From NCBI GenBank assembly GCA_019745775.1, contig JAIESR010000051.1, forward strand, positions 1 through 53,021: DNA of 53,021 nucleotides. The letters are read 5' to 3'. Both the position numbers and the translations under genes were made by a program. Below, in pieces: positions 8,608-15,767 of the stretch. The stretch comes from Xanthobacteraceae bacterium. Its GTDB lineage: Bacteria > Pseudomonadota > Alphaproteobacteria > Rhizobiales > Xanthobacteraceae. The notes beneath the pieces are model-generated. The model was not told the origin of the DNA. It did no database searches and saw only the letters and a program-made list of their open reading frames with translations. Positions within the stretch are counted from its first letter, which is position 1, and every line of letters starts with the position of its first letter.

Positions 8608-8823
8608 ATGACTCACACGACTGTTGGCTCGACTGTCTACTACTGCCCCATGCATCGTTCGATTCGCAGCGATGGTCCGGGCTACTGTCCCGATTGTGGC
8701 ATGGCGTTGCAACCGAAAGGCGCGCGCTTCGGACTGCTACGACACATCTTCAGCAATCCGATGCACGTCGCTGTCATGATCGCACTGATGGTCGCGATCA
8801 TGGCGGTCGCGATGGTGTGGTAG
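8608..8823 (+). CDS. small membrane protein with heavy-metal-binding domain
   Basis: 71 aa. Seen: an N-terminal YYCPMH..IRSDGPGYCPDCGM motif with C13, H16, C27 and C30, the heavy-metal-binding domain found at the N-termini of copper ATPases and efflux proteins, followed by one transmembrane helix (about 53-70). A strong caggaggtg ribosome site precedes the ATG. Metal chaperoning or sensing at the inner membrane is inferred from the motif. The FixK-type promoter would link it to low oxygen, which fits copper handling for high-affinity oxidases, but no oxidase genes are nearby. The neighbour at 8851 is probably co-transcribed. Confidence 0.75.
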   Translation: MTHTTVGSTVYYCPMHRSIRSDGPGYCPDCGMALQPKGARFGLLRHIFSNPMHVAVMIALMVAIMAVAMVW

Positions 8824-8850
8824 CCACGCCGGCATGATTGGAGGTGCGGC

Positions 8851-9105
8851 ATGGATTTCCTCGCCGTGTGCGCGGATCTCGGCGTGTGCGATCTGGTCCC
8901 CAGCGCTTGGCACCGGGTGATGCCGCCCCTGATGTTCCTGCTGTTCGTGTTGATCGTGGGCGTGCCAATTGCGCGCATCCTGCGTCGGGCCGGACGCAGC
9001 CGATGGTGGGTCATTCTCGCCTTTGTGCCGCTGCTGAACTTGCTCGGCTTGTGGCTGTTCGCGTTCCTACGCTGGCCAACCCTCGACAAATCGTCGGGCC
9101 ACTGA
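8851..9105 (+). CDS. small inner-membrane protein, unknown function
   Basis: 84 aa. Seen: two hydrophobic segments (about MPPLMFLLFVLIVGVPIA and WWVILAFVPLLNLLGLWLFAF) separated by a basic RRAGRSR loop; the second half resembles the RxAGxSxWW...P..N membrane segment common in small uncharacterised proteins. Good ribosome site (tggaggtg). It lies 27 bp after the metal-binding protein gene and is probably in its transcript. Function not recognised. Confidence 0.6.
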   Translation: MDFLAVCADLGVCDLVPSAWHRVMPPLMFLLFVLIVGVPIARILRRAGRSRWWVILAFVPLLNLLGLWLFAFLRWPTLDKSSGH

Positions 9106-9396
9106 GTCCGCGGAAGTCAATACCTCTGGACAAATCGCGGCGCTGTATTGGCCTGTGGCGGACGGTCGTGTGACAGTCGGCGGGTGGGCCTGCGACCACT
9201 GACCAGGGGGTCGGTAAGGGTGTACATTTCCGGCCAACTGGCGTGGAGGCGGCCGCAGGCCCACGAGCATTATGCTACGCGCCGCCCCCTGAATCGCCAG
9301 CTATTCGGCGCCTAGGTTAACTGCGGCATGCATCGTTTTGGCCGGAATATTCGCGATTGAGCCGCATTCGGCGCGTTCCCGCATCCTTAATTCCGC
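9106..9396. other. intergenic region between converging genes, 291 bp
   Basis: Separates the plus-strand small gene from the minus-strand gamma-glutamyltransferase gene. I see no credible gene, no clear terminator hairpin with a T-run and no repeat of the families found elsewhere in the window. Confidence 0.5.
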
Positions 9397-11274
9397 TCAT
9401 CGCCCCGCGGCATAGCCTTGCATACCCCGGGGATTGGCGGCGGCCCTGCGGCGCTTGCCCTCACGCGATGCGGCGGTGAGGCGGCCTTCCGACCATGGCG
9501 GCCCGACCTCGACGACATGGCCGCGGCGGCCGAGCTCCTCGATCGTCTCCTGCGGCAGGCGGCTCTCCACCACCAGTACGCCCGGGCGTGCCTCGCGCGG
9601 CCAGAACGACGACGGGAAATGCTCGGAGTGCCAGGCCGGCGCATCGATCGATTCCTGCAGGTTCATGCCGCAGTGGACGTGGCGCAGGAACATCTGCAGC
9701 ACCCACTGGTCCTGCTGGTCGCCGCCGGGCGAGCCCCAGGCGAGGTACGGATCGCCGTCGCGCAGCGCCATGGTCGGCGACAGCGTGATGCGCGGGCGCT
9801 TCCCGGGACCGATCGCGTTCGGATGGCCCTCGTCGAGCCAGAACTGTTGCGCGCGGCTGCCGAGGCAGAAGCCGAGCTCGGGAATCGTCGGCGAGGATTG
9901 CAGCCAGCCGCCGGACGGCGTCGACGACACCATGTTGCCGTGGCGGTCGATGACGTCGAGATGCACGGTGTCGCCGCGCATGACGCCCGAGCGCTCGAGC
10001 TTGCCGCCGTCGCCGACGGCGGCGAGGTCGGGATGGTTGACGTCGTCGTGCGTCCAATTGGCGAGCCGCCCGACCGTCGGTTCGCCGGCGCCGGGCGCGG
10101 CGATCCGCTGGCCGCCCGGCACCCGGATGTCGAGCCGCAAGCCAAAGCCCGGGATATTGCCAGGCCGCTGCTCCATCGAAGCGTCCTTGCCGATCAGCTT
10201 GCGGCGCGCGGCGGCATACTCATCCGACAGGAGCACATCGCCCGGCACCTTCACGAAGTCGGGATCGCCGTAGAACGTCTCGCGGTCGGCATAGGCGAGC
10301 TTCGAGCACTCGACGATCAGATGGATGAAGTCCGCGCTCACCGGATCGGCGCCGTCGAGATCGAAACCCTTGAGCATCGCAAGCTGCTGCAGCACCGCCG
10401 GGCCCTGGCTCCAGAAGCCGCCCTTGCAGACGGTGTAGCGGCCGTACTGAACCGTGGCCGGCGCTTCGATGCGCGGCTCGAAGCGCGCCATGTCGTCGGC
10501 GGTGAGCACGCCGCGATGGCGCTCGCCGCTCGAATCCATCAGCTCCTGGGTTCGGCAGAAGCGGTCGATCGCCTCGGCGACAAAGCCCTTCGACCACATC
10601 TTGCGGGCATGCTCGATCTGCTTGTCGCGATTGCCGCCGACGCTCTCGGCCTCCCGCAGGATGCGCGAATAGGTCTCAGCGAGCTTCGCGTTGACGAACA
10701 GCGTGCCGGGCGCCGGCACCTTGCCGCCGGGCAGATAGACCGCCGCCGAGGTCGGCCAGTGCTCGCGGAACAGCTGCTCGACCGTGCCGATGGTGAAGCT
10801 CGCGCGCTCGACCAGCGGCTGGCCCTCGCCGGCGTAGTAGATCGCGGGCTTGAGCACGTCGGCGAGCGACATGGTGCCATAGTCGCGCAGCAGCAGCATC
10901 CAGGTCTCGAACGTGCCGGGCACGCAGCAGGCGAGCAGCCCGGTGCCGGGCACAAGGTCGAGGCCGAGGCTCTTGTAGTGCGCGATGGTCGCGCCCATCG
11001 GCGCCGGACCCTGCCCGCAGATCACCTCGATTCTGTCCTTGCCCTTGCGCGTATCGTGCACGATGACCGGCACGTCGCCACCGGGACCGTTGAGATGCGG
11101 CTCGACCACCTGCAGGGTGAACGCGGTCGCGACCGCCGCGTCGAAGGCGTTGCCGCCGCGCTCCAGGATGCTCATGCCGACCGCGGTCGCGATCCAGTGC
11201 GTCGACGTGCAGACGCCGAAGGTGCCGTCGATCTCGGGCCGCGTGGTGAAGGGATTGGGATTGATGTTGCTCAT
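9397..11274 (-). CDS. gamma-glutamyltransferase family Ntn-hydrolase
   Basis: 625 aa. Seen: the GGT-family core with a potential autoprocessing nucleophile T436 in GDTVH, followed by DxxGNMVSSTPSG, and a C-terminal GSPGGDQQDQWVLQM segment typical of the small subunit. Family knowledge: the proenzyme cleaves itself before this Thr, which then acts as nucleophile; substrates are glutathione, gamma-glutamyl compounds or, in many alphaproteobacterial paralogs, unknown amides. The usual second Thr is Val here (TVH rather than TTH). The start at 11274 (MSNINPNPFTTRPE) is chosen because upstream residues look non-coding and lie in a repeat region. No signal peptide is evident, so it may be cytoplasmic, unlike E. 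coli GGT. It is last in a run of four Bug receptor genes, after a gap of 139 bp containing an inverted repeat. Confidence 0.87.
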   Translation of the reverse strand: MSNINPNPFTTRPEIDGTFGVCTSTHWIATAVGMSILERGGNAFDAAVATAFTLQVVEPHLNGPGGDVPVIVHDTRKGKDRIEVICGQGPAPMGATIAHYKSLGLDLVPGTGLLACCVPGTFETWMLLLRDYGTMSLADVLKPAIYYAGEGQPLVERASFTIGTVEQLFREHWPTSAAVYLPGGKVPAPGTLFVNAKLAETYSRILREAESVGGNRDKQIEHARKMWSKGFVAEAIDRFCRTQELMDSSGERHRGVLTADDMARFEPRIEAPATVQYGRYTVCKGGFWSQGPAVLQQLAMLKGFDLDGADPVSADFIHLIVECSKLAYADRETFYGDPDFVKVPGDVLLSDEYAAARRKLIGKDASMEQRPGNIPGFGLRLDIRVPGGQRIAAPGAGEPTVGRLANWTHDDVNHPDLAAVGDGGKLERSGVMRGDTVHLDVIDRHGNMVSSTPSGGWLQSSPTIPELGFCLGSRAQQFWLDEGHPNAIGPGKRPRITLSPTMALRDGDPYLAWGSPGGDQQDQWVLQMFLRHVHCGMNLQESIDAPAWHSEHFPSSFWPREARPGVLVVESRLPQETIEELGRRGHVVEVGPPWSEGRLTAASREGKRRRAAANPRGMQGYAAGR

Positions 11275-11330
11275 TATGCGGTGCCTGCGCGAAGTTTGGG
11301 CGCCACCTAACCACATAATCCGTGAGGTTG

Positions 11331-11409
11331 GTAGGATGGGTTGAGCGCAGCGATATCCATCGCGTTGAAGCAAAGATGATGGGTTTCGCAAGGGCTCAAC
11401 CCATCCTAC
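11331..11409. repeat. palindromic intergenic repeat
   Basis: Perfect 16-bp inverted arms GTAGGATGGGTTGAGC (11331-11346) and GCTCAACCCATCCTAC (11394-11409) bracket 47 bp. It lies between the Bug receptor gene at 11414 and the GGT-like gene. Similar 'TAGG-TGGG' repeats are frequent in Bradyrhizobium-type genomes. As RNA it could form a hairpin that lowers downstream expression. Confidence 0.8.
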
Positions 11410-11413
11410 TGCC

Positions 11414-12400
11414 CTACTCCACTTTCACCCGCGCCGCTTGAATCACCGGCGTCCAGCGCGCGATTTCGCTCCGGACCAGGGCTTGCAACGGCTGCTGCCC
11501 GCGCCGCGGCTTGGCAGGTATGTCGCTGGCGAGGGCGGCCATGCGCTTGCCGGTGACGTCGTCGTCGAGCGCCTTGTCGAGCGCATCCGACAACCGATCG
11601 AGCACCGGCTTCGGCGTGCCCTTGGGCGCGAACAGCGCGAACCAGGCCGAGGTCTGGAACTCGGGCAACCCGGCTTCCGCCGTGGTGGGCACATTGGGCA
11701 GAACCGGACTGCGCCGTGGCGACGCGATCGCGTAGGCCTTGATCTTGCCGCCCGCAAGCTGCGGCGCCGCGGTGGTGGCGTCGGCGCAGAGATAGTCGAC
11801 CTGGCCCGACACCAGCGCGTTCATGGCCGGCAGGCCGCCGTTGAACGGCACCATCGTCGGCTTCACCTTCAGGATCGAGTCGAGCAGGATATTCGTGATG
11901 AAGAACACCGAGCCGATGCCGGCATGGCCGACGTTGAGCTTGGCGTGATTCTCGCGCACATAGGCGACGAATTCCTTGAGGTCCTTCGGCGGGAAATCCG
12001 GCCGCGCCACGATCAGCATCGGGAACTCGCTGACCAGGCCGATCGGCTCGAAATCGACGTCGGGCTTGTAGGCGAGGTTGGTATAAAGCGAGGGCGCGAC
12101 GGCGTGCGTGCCGACGTGCCCCATCAGGATGGTGTAGCCGTCGGGATCGGAACGCATCGCGCGCGTCGAGCCGGTGGTGCCGCCGGCCCCCGCGATGTTC
12201 TGGACGACCACCTGCTGGCCCAGCGTGCGCGTCATGTGCTCCGCGACCAGCCGCGCCGACACGTCCGTGGCTCCACCCGGTGCAAAAGGAACGATCAGCG
12301 TGATGTTGCGCGACGGCCAGGCCTGCGCCCGCGCGGCGCGCGGCAGCGCCGGCAGTGCGGCGGCGCCGGCCGCCAGGCGGAGGAAGCTTCGGCGTTTCAT
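11414..12400 (-). CDS. Bug-family receptor, Tat-type signal
   Basis: 328 aa periplasmic solute receptor. Seen: a twin-arginine leader (KRRSFLRLAAG, cleavage near RAQA), then AWPSRNITLIVPFAPGGATD, the canonical Bug N-terminus with the PGG..D turn that contacts the ligand carboxylate. The start at 12400 begins the leader; a GGGAG ribosome site lies upstream. Fourth and last of the tandem receptor genes, 19 bp after the preceding one. Ligand unknown; no TctAB permease is present in the window. Confidence 0.9.
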   Translation of the reverse strand: MKRRSFLRLAAGAAALPALPRAARAQAWPSRNITLIVPFAPGGATDVSARLVAEHMTRTLGQQVVVQNIAGAGGTTGSTRAMRSDPDGYTILMGHVGTHAVAPSLYTNLAYKPDVDFEPIGLVSEFPMLIVARPDFPPKDLKEFVAYVRENHAKLNVGHAGIGSVFFITNILLDSILKVKPTMVPFNGGLPAMNALVSGQVDYLCADATTAAPQLAGGKIKAYAIASPRRSPVLPNVPTTAEAGLPEFQTSAWFALFAPKGTPKPVLDRLSDALDKALDDDVTGKRMAALASDIPAKPRRGQQPLQALVRSEIARWTPVIQAARVKVE

Positions 12401-12419
12401 GAACACAACTCCCGTGTAC

Positions 12420-13406
12420 TCATCCCTTGATACCGGCAGCCTTGAGAATCGGCCACCACTTCTCGATCTCGGACTTGTGGAACGCGCCGAGCGCCTCGGG
12501 CGTGCGCTGGTCGGCCGGCGGCATGTCGATGCCCTGGGCTGACAACTTGTCGGCCACCGCCTTGTCGGCAAGCGCTTCGCCGACCGCGCGATTGATGCGC
12601 ACGATCGCGTCCTTCGGCGTGCCCCTGGGCGCCCACAGGCCGTACCAGTTGGCGCTGTAGAAGCCCGCGAGACCGCCCTCGTCGGTGGTCGGCACGTCGG
12701 GCGCCGACACCGTGCGCGCTTTCGACGTCACGGCATAGGCCTTGATCGATCCCGCGCGCAGAGCGGGCAGCGAGTTCGAGGCCTGATCGAACAGGAGATC
12801 GAGCTCGCCCGCGGCCAGCGCCTTGATCGCGGTCTGCACGCTCTTCTCCGTCACGAACGCAAGGCGGGTGCCGGTGGCGTTCTGGAAATAGATGGCGTTG
12901 ACGTTGGTGCCGCTGGCGGGACCGACATTGCCGGTGCGTGCCTTCTCGGGATTGGCTTTCAGCCAGGCGATCAGCTCTTTGAGGTTGGCGGCCGGGAAAT
13001 CCTTGCGGGCGGAGATCATCAGCGGGTTGCTCGGCAAGAGCGCGATCGGCTCGAGATCGCTGCGCAGATCATAGGACAGCGAATAGACCGCGCCATTCAC
13101 CACATGGGAGCCGTTGTGGCCGTAGCTCAGCGTGTAGCCATCCGGCGCCGCCTTCACCGCGCGTTCGACGCCGGGCACGCCCGATTGCCCGGGAACGTTC
13201 TCGATCACGACTTGCTGGCCAAGCGCCTGGCTCATGCGCCCGGCGAGCGGCCGCGCAAGGCCGTCCGCCGGACCGCCGGCGAGATAAGGCACGATGATGG
13301 TGATGGGGCGCGACGGGAACGCTTGCGCGCGGGTGGGATGCGGCATCGCCGGCAATGCGGCAGCGCCGGCGGCAAGACGGAGAAATGTTCGGCGCGGAAA
13401 TGTCAT
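12420..13406 (-). CDS. Bug-family receptor, Tat-type signal
   Basis: 328 aa. Seen: leader PRRTFLRLAAGAAALPAMP, ending at TRAQA, then FPSRPITIIVPYLAGGPAD; here the usual PGG turn reads AGG, so the ligand pocket may differ from its neighbours. AAGGA ribosome site upstream. Third gene of the tandem array; its leader is nearly identical to that of the gene at 11414, a sign of duplication. Confidence 0.9.
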   Translation of the reverse strand: MTFPRRTFLRLAAGAAALPAMPHPTRAQAFPSRPITIIVPYLAGGPADGLARPLAGRMSQALGQQVVIENVPGQSGVPGVERAVKAAPDGYTLSYGHNGSHVVNGAVYSLSYDLRSDLEPIALLPSNPLMISARKDFPAANLKELIAWLKANPEKARTGNVGPASGTNVNAIYFQNATGTRLAFVTEKSVQTAIKALAAGELDLLFDQASNSLPALRAGSIKAYAVTSKARTVSAPDVPTTDEGGLAGFYSANWYGLWAPRGTPKDAIVRINRAVGEALADKAVADKLSAQGIDMPPADQRTPEALGAFHKSEIEKWWPILKAAGIKG

Positions 13407-13448
13407 GGCGTAGTCCTTGTTGCGCAGATTGTTGCTCAGTCCGATCGT

Positions 13449-14426
13449 TCAGTCAGGTTTGGCGCCGGCGAATTTGACGACCTTGCCCCATTTCTCGGTC
13501 TCCTCGGCGAGGAGCTTGCCGAAATCGGCGGGCGAGCCGACCGTGATCTGCCCGTTCAACTGATCGAGCCGCGCCTTGATCTTGGGATCGGCGAGGCCGG
13601 CATTGATCTCGCGGTTGAGCAGCGCGATGATCTCCGGCGGCGTCTTGCGCGGCGCAACCACCCCGAACTGCGCGCTCACCTCGAAGCCCGGCACCGTTTC
13701 GCCGATGGTCGGAAGCTCCGGCACGGCCGGCACGCGCGCCGCCGTCGTCACCGCGAGCGCGCGCAGCTTGCCGGCGCGAACCGGCTCGAGCGCGGTCGCC
13801 ATGTTGTCGAACATGACGTGCACCTGCCCGCCCATCAGGTCGGTCATCGCCGGGATCGAGCCGCGATAGGGCACGTGCTGCATCTCGATGCCGGTCATCA
13901 TCTTGAACAGCTCGGCCGAGACGTGCTGTGGCGTGCCGCTGCCGGCCGAACCGTAGCTGATCTTGCCGGGGTTGGCTTTGGCATGGGCAATGAATTCGGC
14001 CACCGATTTCACCGGCAGCGATGGGTTGACCACCATCACATAGAACGTGCGCATCGTGCCGGCGATCGGCGCGGTATCGCGGATGAAATTGAAGTTGAGC
14101 TTGTCGAACAGCGTGGCGTTGATGGTGTTGGCGGGCGCGGTTTGCAGCAGCGTGTAGCCGTCGGCCGGCGCGTTGATGACTTGCTCGGTCGCCAGATTGC
14201 CGCTGCCGCCGGCGCGGTTCTCGACCACGAACTGCTGGCCGAGCCGCTCGGACAGCCATTGCCCGACGAGGCGCGCGAGGATGTCGGTCGGACCGCCGGG
14301 CGCGAAGCCGACGAGGATGCGCACCGGCCGCGACGGATAGCTTTGCGCGCGCGCCATGCGCGGCAGCACCGGCATCGCCAGGGCGCCGGCCGACAGACGC
14401 AGGAACTGGCGGCGCAACGACGTCAC
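13449..14426 (-). CDS. Bug-family receptor, Tat-type signal
   Basis: 325 aa. GTG start at 14426 with a strong gggagggag ribosome site. Seen: leader LRRQFLRLSAGALAMPVLPR ending near RAQS, then YPSRPVRILVGFAPGGPTDILAR and ENRAGGSGN, both typical. Second gene of the four-receptor array. Same probable role in capturing an organic acid. Confidence 0.9.
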   Translation of the reverse strand: MTSLRRQFLRLSAGALAMPVLPRMARAQSYPSRPVRILVGFAPGGPTDILARLVGQWLSERLGQQFVVENRAGGSGNLATEQVINAPADGYTLLQTAPANTINATLFDKLNFNFIRDTAPIAGTMRTFYVMVVNPSLPVKSVAEFIAHAKANPGKISYGSAGSGTPQHVSAELFKMMTGIEMQHVPYRGSIPAMTDLMGGQVHVMFDNMATALEPVRAGKLRALAVTTAARVPAVPELPTIGETVPGFEVSAQFGVVAPRKTPPEIIALLNREINAGLADPKIKARLDQLNGQITVGSPADFGKLLAEETEKWGKVVKFAGAKPD

Positions 14427-14466
14427 GATCTCCCTCCCGGCCTCTCTTGTTGTTCAGATTTGCGGC

Positions 14467-15432
14467 TTACTCCGGCTTCAGATTGGCATCCTTGATGATC
14501 CGCAAAAACTTCGCGCTCTCGGATTTCGCGAACGCCGCGAATTCGTCGATCGAGATTGCGTTCACCTCGGCGCCGGCTTCCAGGAGCCTCGACTTCACCT
14601 CCGGCTGTTGCAGCGCCTTGTTGATCTCCGCGTGCAGCCGGACGACGATCTCCCGCGGCGTGCCGCGCGGCGCGAAAAATCCCTGCCAGAGCGCGATATC
14701 GAAATCCTTCACGCCACTCGCTTCGGCAACCGTCGGCACGTCGGGCGCAAAGCCCGAACGCCTGGCCGTCGACACCGCGAGCAGCTTGATCGTCCCGGCC
14801 TTCACGTGCGGCACCGCCGCCGGCAGGCCGGAAAAGAACAGGTCCACGTGCCCGCCCAGGATGTCGTTGAGCGCCGGCCCCGCGCCGTTGTAGGGCACGT
14901 GGTTCATATTGCTCTTGGTGCGGTACTTGAGGACCTCGCCGGCGAAATGGCCGGGCGTCGCGGCGCCCGACGAGGCGAAAGCGAGCCCGCGCGCCTTGGC
15001 GACGGCGAGCATCTCCTGCACCGAGGAATACGACGCCTTGCCCGGCACGACCAAGGCCAAAGGCACCACGGTCGCGAGTGCGATCGGCTGGAAGTCGGCG
15101 ACCGGGTCGTAGCCGAGCCCCTTCGCCCAATGCTGGTTGATCGCCATCTCGCCGGTCTGGCCGACCAGGATGGTGTGCCCGTCCGGCGCCGCCGAGAGAA
15201 CCGCCTTCGAGCCGAGCGCGCCGGTGGCGCCGGGGCGGTTCTCGACCACCACCGACTGCCCGAGCGATTGCGCCAGGCGGTCCGATAGCACGCGCGCCAC
15301 GATGTCGCCGGTGCCGCCGGCGGCGAACGGCACCACCAGGCGCACGGTCCGGCTTGGATATTGCTGCGCGGAGGCGGGTAGCGCGTGGATGACGAACGCA
15401 ACAACAGCGGCGATCCGCAACAACATCGACAT
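14467..15432 (-). CDS. Bug-family receptor, Sec-type signal
   Basis: 321 aa. Seen: a Sec signal peptide (MSMLLRIAAVVAFVIHALPASAQ), without twin arginines, unlike the three genes downstream, then YPSRTVRLVVPFAAGGTGDIVAR and ENRPGATGALG. GGGGAGG ribosome site fixes the start at 15432. First gene of the array, so the promoter should lie between 15433 and 15560. Ligand unknown. Confidence 0.9.
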   Translation of the reverse strand: MSMLLRIAAVVAFVIHALPASAQQYPSRTVRLVVPFAAGGTGDIVARVLSDRLAQSLGQSVVVENRPGATGALGSKAVLSAAPDGHTILVGQTGEMAINQHWAKGLGYDPVADFQPIALATVVPLALVVPGKASYSSVQEMLAVAKARGLAFASSGAATPGHFAGEVLKYRTKSNMNHVPYNGAGPALNDILGGHVDLFFSGLPAAVPHVKAGTIKLLAVSTARRSGFAPDVPTVAEASGVKDFDIALWQGFFAPRGTPREIVVRLHAEINKALQQPEVKSRLLEAGAEVNAISIDEFAAFAKSESAKFLRIIKDANLKPE

Positions 15433-15767
15433 GTATCCTCCCCTGGCGGTCCGCGGTTCACCCGCTCGCGTTTCTTCAGAAGATCATAGCTGCTTCAATC
15501 GTGCAGGTCTTGTCACCATACGACGCGGCCTCTCCGCTCCCCTCCCCACATTCGCGCAGCGAATGGCGGGGAGGGGTCGGGGGTGGGGGGCCTTTTTTCA
15601 ATACAGTTCCACCCCCCACCCCTGACCCCTCCCCGCCGCTTCGCGGGGGGAGGGGAACGGAAAGGCCGAGCCAGGCATCAATCATCAATGAAGTAGAATC
15701 GCGAAGCGAGGATTCGTGGAGCCGGGTGGCATTGTCGCGCACGATGCGGTCAGAGTAGCTTAATCCG
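15433..15767. other. divergent intergenic region, 335 bp
   Basis: Lies between the minus-strand receptor array and the plus-strand acyl-CoA synthetase. Most of its centre is the long palindromic repeat described separately (15541-15660). No gene is supported. Promoters for both directions must sit in the flanks, but I cannot point to convincing hexamers. Confidence 0.5.
15541..15660. repeat. long G-run/C-run palindromic repeat
   Basis: Two 26-nt arms, 15565-15590 and 15612-15637, are inverted complements with a single mismatch, around a short T-rich loop; a smaller hairpin (ttcgcgcagcgaa) lies to the left and one (cgcttcgcg) to the right. The same 'ccctcccc...gggagggg' family recurs at 30973-31099 and twice inside imuB. 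Confidence 0.85.

Noticed and set aside
8602-8617. Functional CRP site as a certain feature
   Set aside because: It overlaps coding sequence and could arise from codon choice, so I list it only as a finding.
9418-11310. Long open frame antisense to the gamma-glutamyltransferase gene
   Set aside because: Composition is Arg/His/Ala-rich, no family similarity, and the opposite strand has clear GGT motifs; it is a GC-driven shadow.
15541-15660. CRISPR array or terminator at the C/G-run repeat
   Set aside because: Only inverted arms, no regular direct repeats with spacers, and it lies between divergent promoters where a terminator is not expected.
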